A DNA stretch of 64,000 nucleotides from Veillonella sp. (GCF_018364065.1 NZ_JAGZMO010000010.1:7434-71433); one strand, 5' to 3'; numbered from the stretch's first letter, positions 34,408-42,963 are shown. Numbers and translations are program-made. The notes: generated by a model not told the origin, from the sequence alone.

Positions 34408-35367
34408 ATGGGGATTCTGGTGCTTTTAATAACAGCCTTGGCTTACGGTTTTATCGTTACACTCATCGTGGGCAGCTTTACCGCATTGTTGCAGCTGTTC
34501 GGCTATGAACATTTGTATAAGCCGCCGATTTTGATGACACTTTTTCAAACACTACATATTCCGGAAAACGAGTTTTATGTGGCTATTGCCTGGACTTTGC
34601 TCATATTCCTGTGTTTTATCGTGCTCTTCCAGTTGCCACCGGTGCAGGGTCTGTTTTTAAAATTTCAAAACATCTCCAAACCTAAAGATGATATCGAACG
34701 TTATCTCCAGGCTTTGTGGGGTGAAGTTTGTCAGCGCGCCAATGTGGATCCTCATAAATATCGGCTCTATATTCAACACGAAAATAACCTGAACGCCTTT
34801 GCCCTCGGCCACGATCGTGTAGTGGTACTGGTCGGCGCTTTGTCAGTGCTCGAACCTGAAGAGGTGAAAGCTTTGCTGGCTCACGAACTGAGCCATCTGG
34901 TTCATCGCGATACGACCTACGGCATGACGCACTACGCCCTGTCTCTAGCTTATAGTTGGGTTATGAATATCTTTAACTTTTCCATTATAGTGCTTACATG
35001 GATTTATAATATTCTCCGCTTCATTCCCGTTGTCGGTTGGATTGCGTTTGTCTTTATTTTGATTAGCCTCTGGTTCCGCGTTGTCATATTCATTTTTCAC
35101 TTCATCGTGGACTTGTTCCTGCTTCTGCTGATTCCTTTAGGCGTTCGCCGCCAAGAGTTCAGAGCGGACCGCTTCGCCTACGAACTGGGTTACGGCGATT
35201 CCATGATATCCCTATTGGAAAAACTGATCCATTATTATGGCGACACCAGCGGTTTTACAAACCAACTTACCAACGATCATCCGTCTTCCCATAAGCGAAT
35301 TGAACGAATTAAAAAGCTGTTCGAAAAAGGCGCTCCCCTTAAAATCAAATCCTCACCTCAATACTAA
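34408..35367 (+). CDS. M48-family membrane metalloprotease
   Basis: 319 residues with membrane helices at both ends of the N-terminal region (residues about 1-30 and 60-80) and a pair around 180-250. The zinc motif HELSH is in LLAHELSHLVHRD, and the third ligand Glu is in RRQEFRADRFA. This is an HtpX/Ste24-like architecture acting at the inner membrane, probably in protein quality control. AGGGGG lies 4 bp before the ATG; the upstream in-frame TTG at 34372 is less likely. Confidence 0.88.
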   Translation: MGILVLLITALAYGFIVTLIVGSFTALLQLFGYEHLYKPPILMTLFQTLHIPENEFYVAIAWTLLIFLCFIVLFQLPPVQGLFLKFQNISKPKDDIERYLQALWGEVCQRANVDPHKYRLYIQHENNLNAFALGHDRVVVLVGALSVLEPEEVKALLAHELSHLVHRDTTYGMTHYALSLAYSWVMNIFNFSIIVLTWIYNILRFIPVVGWIAFVFILISLWFRVVIFIFHFIVDLFLLLLIPLGVRRQEFRADRFAYELGYGDSMISLLEKLIHYYGDTSGFTNQLTNDHPSSHKRIERIKKLFEKGAPLKIKSSPQY

Positions 35368-35395
35368 TTCGCCGCAATACTAAGCAAGTAAGAAT

Positions 35396-35437
35396 CCGGG
35401 CCATAGAGAATCAACCGTTCTCCATGGCCCGGTTTTT
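35396..35437 (+). terminator. Terminator of the M48 protease gene
   Basis: Long stem CCGGGCCAT.GAGAA / TTCTC.ATGGCCCGG with a short loop and five T. A T-rich flank on the opposite strand is absent, so it acts in the plus direction. Confidence 0.85.
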
Positions 35438-35528
35438 ATATGCCTTAATAATTTATTGCGACCATCTGCGTAGATTATCTTTTACAACCTTTGTCCCCGC
35501 CGCCGCTTTGATGCGCTACGTCATTCTC

Positions 35529-37097
35529 TTACTTTGGAGCTTTAGTTGTTCCGTCGCTTCCATCAGTACCTCCATCACCATCGTGTTTGCCCTCCTCAGC
35601 CTCTTTATCTGTGCTTTTATCTTTACTGCTGTCTTTCCCTTTATCTTTGTTTCTATCTTTGTTTTTATCTTTATCTGTTCTCTTATCTTTGTCTGTATCT
35701 GAGGCTTTATCTTTATCTATATCATCGACCCTATACGGAATGAATTGACTGTCATCAAAAAATCTGGTGTAGTCAATCGATTCACACTGGTAGCGAAACT
35801 CCTCATTTTCTTTATCACCGTCCATTTTCGTATCTGTATTGCCACTTACCGGCTCCTTACTAACTATCTCTTTGTGCGCTATCTCTTTACTCGTTACCTC
35901 TTTATTTGCTACCTCTTTATTTGCTACCTCTTTACTTGCTACCTCTTTACTTGCTACCTCCTTACCTTCCAGGTCTTTATTTTCTAACTCTTTACTTCGC
36001 TTCCGTCGATTCCATTGTCGCTTGCTCATCATCTTCACATTCCGGTTGACCACTTCTTCGCCGCCTACATAGACGTGCATATTGGTCCGGTTCATCAGTT
36101 CAAACATAACCGGCCGCATGAGTTCCATAAATATAGATGCTACGGCACGTGCACCGGTTCCTCGTTGCAAAGCTTCTTCCGCTATGGCAAATAAGCCATC
36201 CTCAGACACTTCCAGCGTATTTCCCGCAGAATTGAGTAATGTGACGTATTCTTTAATCACACTATGCTTGGCTTCGGCCATAATATTCATCAAATCCGCA
36301 TGATGCAATCGATCAAATCGAATCCTCCACGGCACTCGGCCCACCAGTTCCTCCATAAGTCCATACTGAATAAGCTGACTGTCCGTAATCTTGTTTTTCC
36401 GTTCCCATTTACTCACTTCTTCCATTGATACAGTTCCATTTTTAAATATCATTTGTTTGTCTTCGCCAACCGCAGCATTCTGCAGCTCATGGAAAGAGCC
36501 CATAAGGATAAATAAAATGTTCGCCGTATTAATCTGTATATCTACACATTCCACGCTTCCATTAATTACATTCCCTTCCACCATCTTTAACAACTCTGAC
36601 TGAAAACAATGTTCCGGAAATTTATAATCCGCCTTAAGGTTCGGATCCATCCTCTTTTTGTCGAATTCATCAATACAGAGGATCGCTGTTTCTGCAATGG
36701 GAATGATTCTATCCTTCGATCCAAAGTTAAAATCACTCTCGCCTGCCTTTTCCATAGCCTTTAAAATAACAGGTTCCATGATTTGAGACAGTGATTTATC
36801 GCCCTTCCAGCCATTTGCCATATAATCACAAGCATTTACCGTCACTACGGGGCAAGGAAGGTCTTTAAATTCCGCCAACGCGCGAAACGTTTCTGTTTTC
36901 CCTGTCCCGCTGGATCCGATAATAAACGCATTCTCTTTAATCTGTACTTTTTCATTAGTAAATGCAGTATTGTGCTGACAGCGTTTTACATGCCACGCAA
37001 TTAACGTAGACAATTGCTTCAACGCACTGTCCTGTCCTTTTACATATTTCTGCATATGCCGGTAAATTTGCTTTGCTGTTACTGTAGATTTATTCAT
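35529..37097 (-). CDS. ClpX-like AAA+ ATPase with repetitive charged C-terminal tail
   Basis: 522 residues. Residues 1-355 form a Clp/HslU-type AAA+ module: Walker A GSSGTGKT (61-68), a pore-loop-like NGWKGD (95-100, where ClpX has GYVG), Walker B AILCIDEFD (138-146), GRVPWRIRFDRL (253-264) and sensor 2 GTGARA (313-318). The ClpX zinc-binding N-domain is absent. Residues 369-418 are ten consecutive pentapeptides (KELEN, KDLEG, then KEVAS/KEVAN and variants). Residues 459-500 are Asp/Lys-rich (DKDK repeats), and the end is Gly/Asp-rich. It probably remodels a protein substrate; no ClpP partner is adjacent. It is divergent from an XRE regulator and shares an operator with it. Confidence 0.85.
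   Translation of the reverse strand: MNKSTVTAKQIYRHMQKYVKGQDSALKQLSTLIAWHVKRCQHNTAFTNEKVQIKENAFIIGSSGTGKTETFRALAEFKDLPCPVVTVNACDYMANGWKGDKSLSQIMEPVILKAMEKAGESDFNFGSKDRIIPIAETAILCIDEFDKKRMDPNLKADYKFPEHCFQSELLKMVEGNVINGSVECVDIQINTANILFILMGSFHELQNAAVGEDKQMIFKNGTVSMEEVSKWERKNKITDSQLIQYGLMEELVGRVPWRIRFDRLHHADLMNIMAEAKHSVIKEYVTLLNSAGNTLEVSEDGLFAIAEEALQRGTGARAVASIFMELMRPVMFELMNRTNMHVYVGGEEVVNRNVKMMSKRQWNRRKRSKELENKDLEGKEVASKEVASKEVANKEVANKEVTSKEIAHKEIVSKEPVSGNTDTKMDGDKENEEFRYQCESIDYTRFFDDSQFIPYRVDDIDKDKASDTDKDKRTDKDKNKDRNKDKGKDSSKDKSTDKEAEEGKHDGDGGTDGSDGTTKAPK
35598..35723 (-). repeat. Asp-Lys repeat tract in the AAA+ ATPase tail
   Basis: About 42 codons dominated by alternating Asp and Lys (for example DKDKRTDKDKNKDRNKDKGK). 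It probably forms a disordered polyampholyte tail. Confidence 0.8.
35844..35993 (-). repeat. Ten 15-bp repeats encoding pentapeptides in the AAA+ ATPase
   Basis: Ten consecutive 5-codon units, K-E/D-x-x-x, the central ones nearly identical (KEVAS, KEVAS, KEVAN, KEVAN). The period is 15 bp, so copy-number change keeps the reading frame. Confidence 0.9.
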
Positions 37098-37157
37098 TAT
37101 GTCCCACCCCTTTACTTATTGTATCGTTTCTTCAAAAAGTATACTTTCTTTAATCTA

Positions 37158-37247
37158 AATATACATTTTGCTTAAATACAGTGTCAATACGTAGATTTTT
37201 TATTTTAAAATCTACATATTGCTTATTTTAGCGGTTCATAGTACGAT
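37158..37247. promoter_or_regulatory. Divergent promoters sharing one palindromic operator
   Basis: Minus-strand promoter for the AAA+ gene: TTGACA (37182-37187), 18-bp spacer, TATATT (37158-37163). Plus-strand promoter for the XRE gene: TTGCTT (37219-37224), 17-bp spacer, TACGAT (37242-37247). Between them lies a palindrome with 15-bp arms and one mismatch (37185-37199 and 37207-37221, core GTAGATTTT / AAAATCTAC). Its arms overlap both -35 boxes. A dimer bound there would control both genes at once; the adjacent HTH protein is the obvious candidate. Confidence 0.7.
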
Positions 37248-37280
37248 AAAATTAACTATTCGTAAAGGGAGGTCTACAAA

Positions 37281-38432
37281 ATGTCAACTGACACGGCTCA
37301 ATATAAAGCACTGCCAGCCACATTCGGGGAACGTTTGGCCATGATTCGCAAGGAAAAGGGCTATACGACGGCTCGCGAATTTTATGATTACATGTACAAT
37401 CACTGGTCTCGCCTGGATAAAACGGCGCCCATTACCTACACCACCTATTCGGCCTACGAAAATAACTCTCGTCAGCCTAAGTTAGAAGTAGCCGCCGAAT
37501 TGGCTCGCTTTTTAAATACATCCTTAGATATATTGTTGGATTTATACAATGAAGAGTACGTGCTTCACTACCTGCAGTCCCATAACTACGACGCACATAG
37601 CATTGGCGAGCACATCGTAATCAATATGAATGGAAATTACATCGGCATTCAGAAGAACATTCTTCTCCGCATTCTCCACAAGGGACACAATAAATGGTCC
37701 GATTTCATTGAGCAGTATCTCAACCGCGTGTTGAGCAACACATTCCGCCATTTCTCTGACAAGAACATCCTGGCCGGCAACGATCTCATTGGCGCCGCCA
37801 TGGCCGGCCTGCTGGATGTGGATTTTAACGAGTACAAGGAAAGCATGGCCCACACGACGAGAGCGTTGAAAGTGTATTTTAACGAGAATCCTGTTATGGC
37901 TTTGTTGTTCTATTACTTTACTCATACGAATCCCTTTGAAAATCCGCGACGCACAGAAGATTTCCTCAATATGACTTATACTTACTCCACATCGGAGCAC
38001 CCATTCAACGAAGACTACTTGTACCAACACTACTCGGACGATTTAGTGGATATGTTCTATTATGCGGACACCATGATTCGCATCGACTTCATCGACCAGT
38101 ATTTATTGGAAATATTGGGCATGAAGAAATCTGAAGCGTACAATTTAAAAACTTGGTTCTTCTTAGGTCTCGTTGGCGGTTTCCACATGGCCGAATACAG
38201 TTACAATGAAAATGATTTGAGCTCCGCTCCGACATTCTATCTGTCCCATCTCTACTCCGGTATGGAAGATGACGATGATCTGTTCATTACCATTGACGAC
38301 GAAAGCCTCATTTACGAGCCGCCTTATAATAGGTCTGATAACAATCAGCCCCATATGCGTGAAACCCGCGACTCTTATACTGTTCAAAATGTATATGCCA
38401 AGGAAAAAAAGAAAGGCCCGTCCAACAAATAA
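37281..38432 (+). CDS. XRE-type helix-turn-helix protein with large unknown C-terminal domain
   Basis: 383 residues. Residues about 13-82 form a Cro/CI-type HTH (FGERLAMIRKEKGYTTAREF, TYSAYENNSRQPKLEVAAELARFLNTSLDILL). Residues about 90-345 are an alpha-helical, Tyr/Asp/His-rich region (for example ALLFYYFTHTNPFENPRRTED) that I do not recognise; it may sense a ligand or bind the neighbouring ATPase. The last 40 residues are polar and end basic (KEKKKGPSNK). GGGAGG precedes the ATG. It probably regulates itself and the divergent ClpX-like gene through the palindrome between them. Confidence 0.82.
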   Translation: MSTDTAQYKALPATFGERLAMIRKEKGYTTAREFYDYMYNHWSRLDKTAPITYTTYSAYENNSRQPKLEVAAELARFLNTSLDILLDLYNEEYVLHYLQSHNYDAHSIGEHIVINMNGNYIGIQKNILLRILHKGHNKWSDFIEQYLNRVLSNTFRHFSDKNILAGNDLIGAAMAGLLDVDFNEYKESMAHTTRALKVYFNENPVMALLFYYFTHTNPFENPRRTEDFLNMTYTYSTSEHPFNEDYLYQHYSDDLVDMFYYADTMIRIDFIDQYLLEILGMKKSEAYNLKTWFFLGLVGGFHMAEYSYNENDLSSAPTFYLSHLYSGMEDDDDLFITIDDESLIYEPPYNRSDNNQPHMRETRDSYTVQNVYAKEKKKGPSNK

Positions 38433-38433
38433 T

Positions 38434-38468
38434 AAAAAAGCCCCGCTTCTTACGAAGCGAGGCTTTTT
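38434..38468 (+). terminator. Terminator of the XRE gene
   Basis: AAAAAGCC.CGCTTC, TTAC loop, GAAGCG.GGCTTTTT: strong stem, symmetric A and T tracts, probably bidirectional with the convergent uraA. Confidence 0.85.
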
Positions 38469-38545
38469 CTTATGTAACTGAATAACCGGCAGATTTTGTA
38501 AATGCTTTAAACTCTACACAGTTTTTTCAATTAGTCGTATTTCAA

Positions 38546-39826
38546 TTAATCATGTTTTAATTGTTTGTTTCCCAAACCTGTTTTTCTGAAGATTGTGAAG
38601 CATAAGCTAAGGATGATGGATACTACGGTAGCCAAGCCCATACCTTGAAGGATTACAGGACCGATAGCTACTTGCGCACCGCTAATACCGGTAACGAGTA
38701 CAACGGATGTGAGAATCAAGTTGTCCGGACGAGTGTAGTCTACTTTACGTTCAACCAACATACGCAAACCGGATGCGGCAATGATACCGAAGAGCAAAAT
38801 ACTTACGCCGCCCATAACCGGTACCGGAATGGCGTGAATAACTGCAGCCACTTTACCTATAAAAGAGAAGAGAATCGCCAATACGGCTGCACCGCCGATT
38901 ACATACACGCTGAATACGCGAGTAATTGCCAATACGCCGATGTTTTCACCGTAAGTCGTATTTGGAGTAGCACCGAAGAAGCCGGATAAAATGTTGGCAA
39001 TACCGTCGCCCAACAAGGAACGTTCAAGACCCGGATCTTTCATCAAGTCGCGGCCCACGATGTTACTGGTTACTACCAAGTGACCCACATGTTCCGCAAA
39101 TACTACGAACAAGGCCGGCAGAATCATAAGAATTGCATTAATATTAAATACCGGAGCCGACATGTGTGGCAAGGAGAACCAGGCTGCGTGTTCCACATTG
39201 CTGAAGTCCACAACGCCCATAAACGCTGCCAATGCATAACCGGCCACTACGCCGATAAGCACAGGGATTACGGAGAAGAATCCGCGGAATAATACGGTTC
39301 CTAAAATAGTTACGGCAAGGGAGAACATGGAAATCGTCACAACTTGCGTATGTGTCATGCCCAAGCTCTGCCAGGAATCACCGGTAATACCGGCCATACT
39401 CATAGCCACCGGAGCCAATTCCAAACCGATAACCGCTACGATAGCACCCATCGCTGCCGGCGGGAATAATACATCAATCCAGCCGATGCCAACGAAGCGA
39501 ACTACGAAGGATAAAATTACGAAGGCCAAACCGAAGGCGATAAACCCGCCCTGTGCCGCTTCATACGGCATACCTACCGCCATTACAGCCAATACAGGTG
39601 CGATGAAGGCGAAGCTGGAGCCTAAGTAAGAAGGAATTTTACCTTTACAAATAAATAAGTACAAAATTGTGCCGATGCCGTTCATGAACAGCGCTGTTGC
39701 CGGGTCGGCTTTTAACAAATATGGAACCAATACGGTGGAACCGAACATGGCGAATAAATGTTGAAAACTCAACGGCAGCATGGCCGCATTACTGGGGCGT
39801 TCAGAAACGTCAATAAAATCTTTCAT
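38546..39826 (-). CDS. uraA: Uracil permease (NCS2)
   Basis: A proton-linked uracil symporter of 426 residues with about 14 helices. It has the UraA/PyrP opening (PLSFQHLFAMFGSTVLVPYL), GSSFAFIAPV, and the motif region FAEHVGHLVVTSNI followed by GDGIANILSGFFGATPNTTYGENIG, which is diagnostic of uracil transporters. AAAGGA precedes the ATG. I see no PyrR-type attenuator upstream. It is downstream of, and on the same strand as, an FtsW/RodA-like gene, separated by a repeat-filled gap. Confidence 0.93.
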   Translation of the reverse strand: MKDFIDVSERPSNAAMLPLSFQHLFAMFGSTVLVPYLLKADPATALFMNGIGTILYLFICKGKIPSYLGSSFAFIAPVLAVMAVGMPYEAAQGGFIAFGLAFVILSFVVRFVGIGWIDVLFPPAAMGAIVAVIGLELAPVAMSMAGITGDSWQSLGMTHTQVVTISMFSLAVTILGTVLFRGFFSVIPVLIGVVAGYALAAFMGVVDFSNVEHAAWFSLPHMSAPVFNINAILMILPALFVVFAEHVGHLVVTSNIVGRDLMKDPGLERSLLGDGIANILSGFFGATPNTTYGENIGVLAITRVFSVYVIGGAAVLAILFSFIGKVAAVIHAIPVPVMGGVSILLFGIIAASGLRMLVERKVDYTRPDNLILTSVVLVTGISGAQVAIGPVILQGMGLATVVSIILSLCFTIFRKTGLGNKQLKHD

Positions 39827-39957
39827 TGCCTATTCCTTTCTAAATACCAATACTGAAACACAGCTTTATAAAATAAACTGAAATACAGTTTGTTCAAATA
39901 AGAAAATACCGTTTATACGAATATTATTAGTAACACTACGCGAGTTGTTCCCTCCTC

Positions 39958-40092
39958 CATGTGAGCCGGTGCGAAACGACTACGTGGAGTCGATCCCTAC
40001 TCTATGTGAGCCGGTGCAAAACGGCTGCGCGGAGTCAATACCTACTCAATATGAGCCGGTGCGAAACGGCTGCGTGTTTCTTCACGCAATGA
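39958..40092 (-). repeat. Three 45-bp tandem repeats covering the 3' end of the ftsW/rodA-like gene
   Basis: The block GTGAGCCGGTGCRAAACG recurs at 39961, 40006 and 40051, exactly 45 bp apart. The copy at 40051 is the last coding segment of the gene (RSRFAPAHIE then TAG). The other two follow the stop in the same frame and again encode RSRFAPAHIE-TAG and RSRFAPAHME. The gene end has therefore been triplicated in frame. Confidence 0.9.
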
Positions 40093-41355
40093 CGGAATAT
40101 GTCCGCTTACGCCGATTTTCTTGCGCGCCATTTCACTGCGATGAGCAACGTTAAATAAAATAGCCAACGCAATGACATTGGTCAGCAAGGACGAACCGCC
40201 GTAGGATACGAAAGGCAGCGGAACCCCGGTTACAGGAATCATTCCGCTAACCATGATCATATTGAACACGGCCTGACCGCCGATAATGAGCGTAATGCCT
40301 GCAGCTAATAATTTACCGTAGTAATCTTTCGCTTTCAAGGCAATATTAAGGCCATAGTAAATGAACATAGCCACTACAATGATTAAAATAAGTGAACCGA
40401 TAAGGCCCGTTTCCTGAGACCAAACGGCAAAGGCAAAGTCTGTGTGAGCTTCCGGCAAATAGTGGTATTTGGCAGAACCTTGTGCCAGGCCCTGTCCGAA
40501 TATACCGCCGGAGCCGATGGCAATCATACTTTGCACGCTCTGATAACTGAGCGACTGTGCGTAGCCCCATGGATCCCACCAGGCTAAAATACGTTCTTTA
40601 CGGTATGCGGAATTCATAATGCCGATAGCGGCAATAGGAATCATGGCTAAAAATCCGTATATCATGATGAGGGCGCTTTTTCGAGACAGCCCGGAAATAA
40701 TCATGAGCATTACCGGAATGGCCGCAATCAGTAAGGCGGTCCCTGTATCCGGTTCAACCAAAGTGAGGGCAGCGTATAAAAACGGCAGCCACAATGCTAC
40801 GGCCGGTACTTTGCGTCCATTGCGAGCGATGTTGTTCAACCAGCCGATAGAGCCTTTATATGTGAAGGTTTCCATCCAGGATAAATACCTCTGCTTGCGA
40901 TGCTGCAGGTCAATCCAATGGGCGGCCCACAAAATACTGCCCAACTTGGCAAATTCCGAAGGCTGAACGGAAATTAAGCTGCCCAGCTGAATCCAGCGTC
41001 GTGCACCGTTTACCGGCTCGGCGAATTTTAAAACGCCCAGCAAGGCTACAGCCACAAAGACCATAAAGCCTTTGATAGCCACCTCGGTGTACTTAGATGA
41101 ACGGAAGTGTTGGTAATCAATCTTATAGAAAAATATCCCCGCCAACGCCGAAATAAGTAAAAAGACTATATGTTTAAAGTAATTCGTCTGATAAAACGCC
41201 GGCGCAGTCGATCCTTTTACAATCATGCCGGAGCTATATACGTTAAAAATACCGATAACTATCCAAATGAGACTACAAAAGATAATCCCCTGAAAATCGC
41301 TGCGAACTATGTGCGTCTTCCAATATTTTCTTATTGCCTTCACCATTTGAATCAT
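40042..41355 (-). CDS. FtsW/RodA/SpoVE (SEDS) family peptidoglycan polymerase
   Basis: 437 residues and about ten membrane helices. SEDS-family signatures are ARRWIQLGSLISVQPSEFAKLG, the catalytic-region VEPDTGTALLI, EAHTDFAFAVWSQETGLIGS and PFVSYGGSSLL near the C-terminus. SEDS proteins polymerise lipid II with a partner class B PBP, for division (FtsW) or elongation (RodA); no PBP gene is adjacent to decide. It starts 3 bp after trmB and shares its message; AGGAGG lies inside the trmB end. The last codons form the first unit of a 45-bp tandem repeat. Confidence 0.9.
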   Translation of the reverse strand: MIQMVKAIRKYWKTHIVRSDFQGIIFCSLIWIVIGIFNVYSSGMIVKGSTAPAFYQTNYFKHIVFLLISALAGIFFYKIDYQHFRSSKYTEVAIKGFMVFVAVALLGVLKFAEPVNGARRWIQLGSLISVQPSEFAKLGSILWAAHWIDLQHRKQRYLSWMETFTYKGSIGWLNNIARNGRKVPAVALWLPFLYAALTLVEPDTGTALLIAAIPVMLMIISGLSRKSALIMIYGFLAMIPIAAIGIMNSAYRKERILAWWDPWGYAQSLSYQSVQSMIAIGSGGIFGQGLAQGSAKYHYLPEAHTDFAFAVWSQETGLIGSLILIIVVAMFIYYGLNIALKAKDYYGKLLAAGITLIIGGQAVFNMIMVSGMIPVTGVPLPFVSYGGSSLLTNVIALAILFNVAHRSEMARKKIGVSGHIPSLREETRSRFAPAHIE

Positions 41356-41358
41356 GGC

Positions 41359-42009
41359 TTACGCCTCCTTTGGTTTAATGGCTTCCAAACGGAAAATCGG
41401 CTGTCCTTTTTTACTGAATTTTTCTTCGTATTCGGTCTTAACGTTCGGTAAGTCCGTGCTATGTAAATCGTAAGTTACATTTTTTAACGTCCAACCGGCG
41501 TTTTTAAACTCTTCCAAGGAGAATAAGAACAAGCCTTCGTTGTCGGTTTTAAAATGAACTTCCCCATCTTCTTTTAAAAGACGTGCATATCGTTCAAGGA
41601 AACGATGATAGGTTAAGCGACGTTTTGCATGGCGCGCTTTTGGCCATGGATCGCAGAAGTTGATGTAAAAACGGTCAACTTCGCCCGGTTCAACGATGCC
41701 TTCGATACCTTCAATGTCAAATAAGGTAACGCGTGCATTCGGTGCACCTTGTTCGAAGATTTTCTGTGCTGCGTAGTATAATACGCCGAGCTGTACTTCA
41801 AATCCGAGGAAATTGGCTTCCGGATGTTCTTCCGCCATGCCGGCGATAAAACGACCTTTACCGGTACCCAGTTCCAAGTACAAAGGCTTTGTAGGGTCTT
41901 CAAATAATTCGCGCCATTTTCCTTTGTGTTCTTCGTGATTCTCCAACACAACGTGGGAGCTGTATTCGTGAATTGCTTCGTCAATCCATGGTTTTCTACG
42001 TAATCGCAT
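41359..42009 (-). CDS. trmB: tRNA (guanine-N7-)-methyltransferase TrmB
   Basis: Methylates G46 of tRNA using SAM. 216 residues with family motifs: MRLRRKPWIDEAI at the N-terminus, LELGTGKGRFIAGMAEEHPE (SAM binding), NFCDPWPKARHAKRRLTY (signature) and the C-terminal TEYEEKF. The operon partner is the SEDS protein; a tRNA cluster lies immediately upstream. Confidence 0.95.
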   Translation of the reverse strand: MRLRRKPWIDEAIHEYSSHVVLENHEEHKGKWRELFEDPTKPLYLELGTGKGRFIAGMAEEHPEANFLGFEVQLGVLYYAAQKIFEQGAPNARVTLFDIEGIEGIVEPGEVDRFYINFCDPWPKARHAKRRLTYHRFLERYARLLKEDGEVHFKTDNEGLFLFSLEEFKNAGWTLKNVTYDLHSTDLPNVKTEYEEKFSKKGQPIFRLEAIKPKEA

Positions 42010-42176
42010 AATCTCTCCTTCTAATATGCTCTAACTTAATTATAAAAAAGGTGTGAGAATTCAGTCAATGAAATTCACGCCCTATACTTGCTAAACATTG
42101 ACAACAACGGTCATTTCGCAGGCCGTCAATGCGCCATTACTAATTGTATCAATAAAATCGAATAGATTCAATATAT

Positions 42177-42211
42177 AAAAAAAACGAACCTCTCATTAGA
42201 GAAGTTCGTTT
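42177..42211 (-). terminator. Terminator of the tRNA cluster
   Basis: Stem ACGAAC.TCTC / GAGA.GTTCGT with a four-base loop, followed on the minus strand by eight T. Confidence 0.8.
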
Positions 42212-42221
42212 TCGTCTTGTA

Positions 42222-42297
<76 letters not shown>

Positions 42298-42302
42298 GTA
42301 TT

Positions 42303-42377
42303 TGGTGACCCGTGGGGGAATCGAACCCCCGATACCGCCGTGAAAGGGCGGTGTCTTAACCGCTTGACCAACGGGCC
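42303..42377 (-). tRNA. tRNA-Glu (anticodon TTC)
   Basis: The anticodon loop reads CTTTCAC, the acceptor GGCCCGT pairs with ACGGGTC (one G-U pair), and CCA is encoded. Confidence 0.95.
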
Positions 42378-42381
42378 AAAA

Positions 42382-42457
42382 TGGTGACTCACCCGCGATT
42401 CGAACGCGGGACACCCTGATTAAAAGTCAGGTGCTCTGCCAGCTGAGCTAGTGAGTC
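42382..42457 (-). tRNA. tRNA-Lys (anticodon TTT)
   Basis: Acceptor GACTCAC pairs with GTGAGTC, the anticodon loop is CTTTTAA, and CCA is encoded. The D and anticodon arms are nearly identical to the CTT isoacceptor at 13482-13557. Confidence 0.95.
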
Positions 42458-42468
42458 ATGTGTAAAAG

Positions 42469-42543
42469 TGGCAGGGGTGAAAGGATTCGAACCTTTGAAT
42501 GACGGAGTCAGAGTCCGTTGCCTTACCGCTTGGCGACACCCCT
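42469..42543 (-). tRNA. tRNA-Gln (anticodon CTG)
   Basis: Acceptor AGGGGTG pairs with CACCCCT, the anticodon loop is CTCTGAC, the discriminator base is G, and CCA is encoded. Confidence 0.93.
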
Positions 42544-42574
42544 ATCTTAACAAAGATTAAATCCGATGAAAAAT

Positions 42575-42650
42575 TGGCTCCTCGAGTAGGACTCGAACCT
42601 ACGACCGATCGGTTAACAGCCGATTGCTCTACCGACTGAGCTATCGAGGA
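42575..42650 (-). tRNA. tRNA-Asn (anticodon GTT)
   Basis: Acceptor TCCTCGA pairs with TCGAGGA, the anticodon loop is CTGTTAA, the discriminator base is G, and CCA is encoded. Confidence 0.95.
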
Positions 42651-42656
42651 ATGCAA

Positions 42657-42731
42657 TGGAGCGGAAAACGAGATTCGAACTCGCGACCCCCGCCTTGGCA
42701 AGGCGGTGCTCTACCACTGAGCTATTTCCGC
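42657..42731 (-). tRNA. tRNA-Gly (anticodon GCC)
   Basis: Acceptor GCGGAAA pairs with TTTCCGC, the anticodon loop is TTGCCAA, the discriminator base is U, and CCA is encoded. First gene of the cluster. Confidence 0.95.
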
Positions 42732-42748
42732 ATGTCACAACAGAAACA

Positions 42749-42777
42749 ATTTTACATCGTTAATAAGTAATTGTCAA
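42749..42777 (-). promoter_or_regulatory. Promoter of the six-tRNA cluster
   Basis: Minus strand TTGACA (42772-42777), a 17-bp spacer and TAAAAT (42749-42754), 17 bp before tRNA-Gly. Confidence 0.8.
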
Positions 42778-42921
42778 GAGTTTTTTTATTACTTATTATC
42801 TTCAAGTCAGTTCCCCTGACTGCTTTACTATAATATCAAATAGCCTTGCGTCCTGTCAACACCTTTTTTACATTTTTTTTACAAGTTCTTAATTTAATGT
42901 AAAAATTAAACGAAAAGAATG

Positions 42922-42963
42922 AAAAAACGGCACAGCTGACTTATGTTATGTTAGTCTGTGCCG
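42922..42963 (-). terminator. Terminator after larC1
   Basis: Stem CGGCACAG / CTGTGCCG (42928-42935 and 42956-42963) with further pairing inside, followed on the minus strand by six T. It ends the cobT-like/larC unit. Confidence 0.8.

Noticed and set aside
35424..36603. Plus-strand frames rich in Phe, Leu, Tyr and Cys opposite the AAA+ gene
   Set aside because: They are mirror images of the Lys/Glu/Asp-rich repeat tail of the AAA+ protein and have no start signals.
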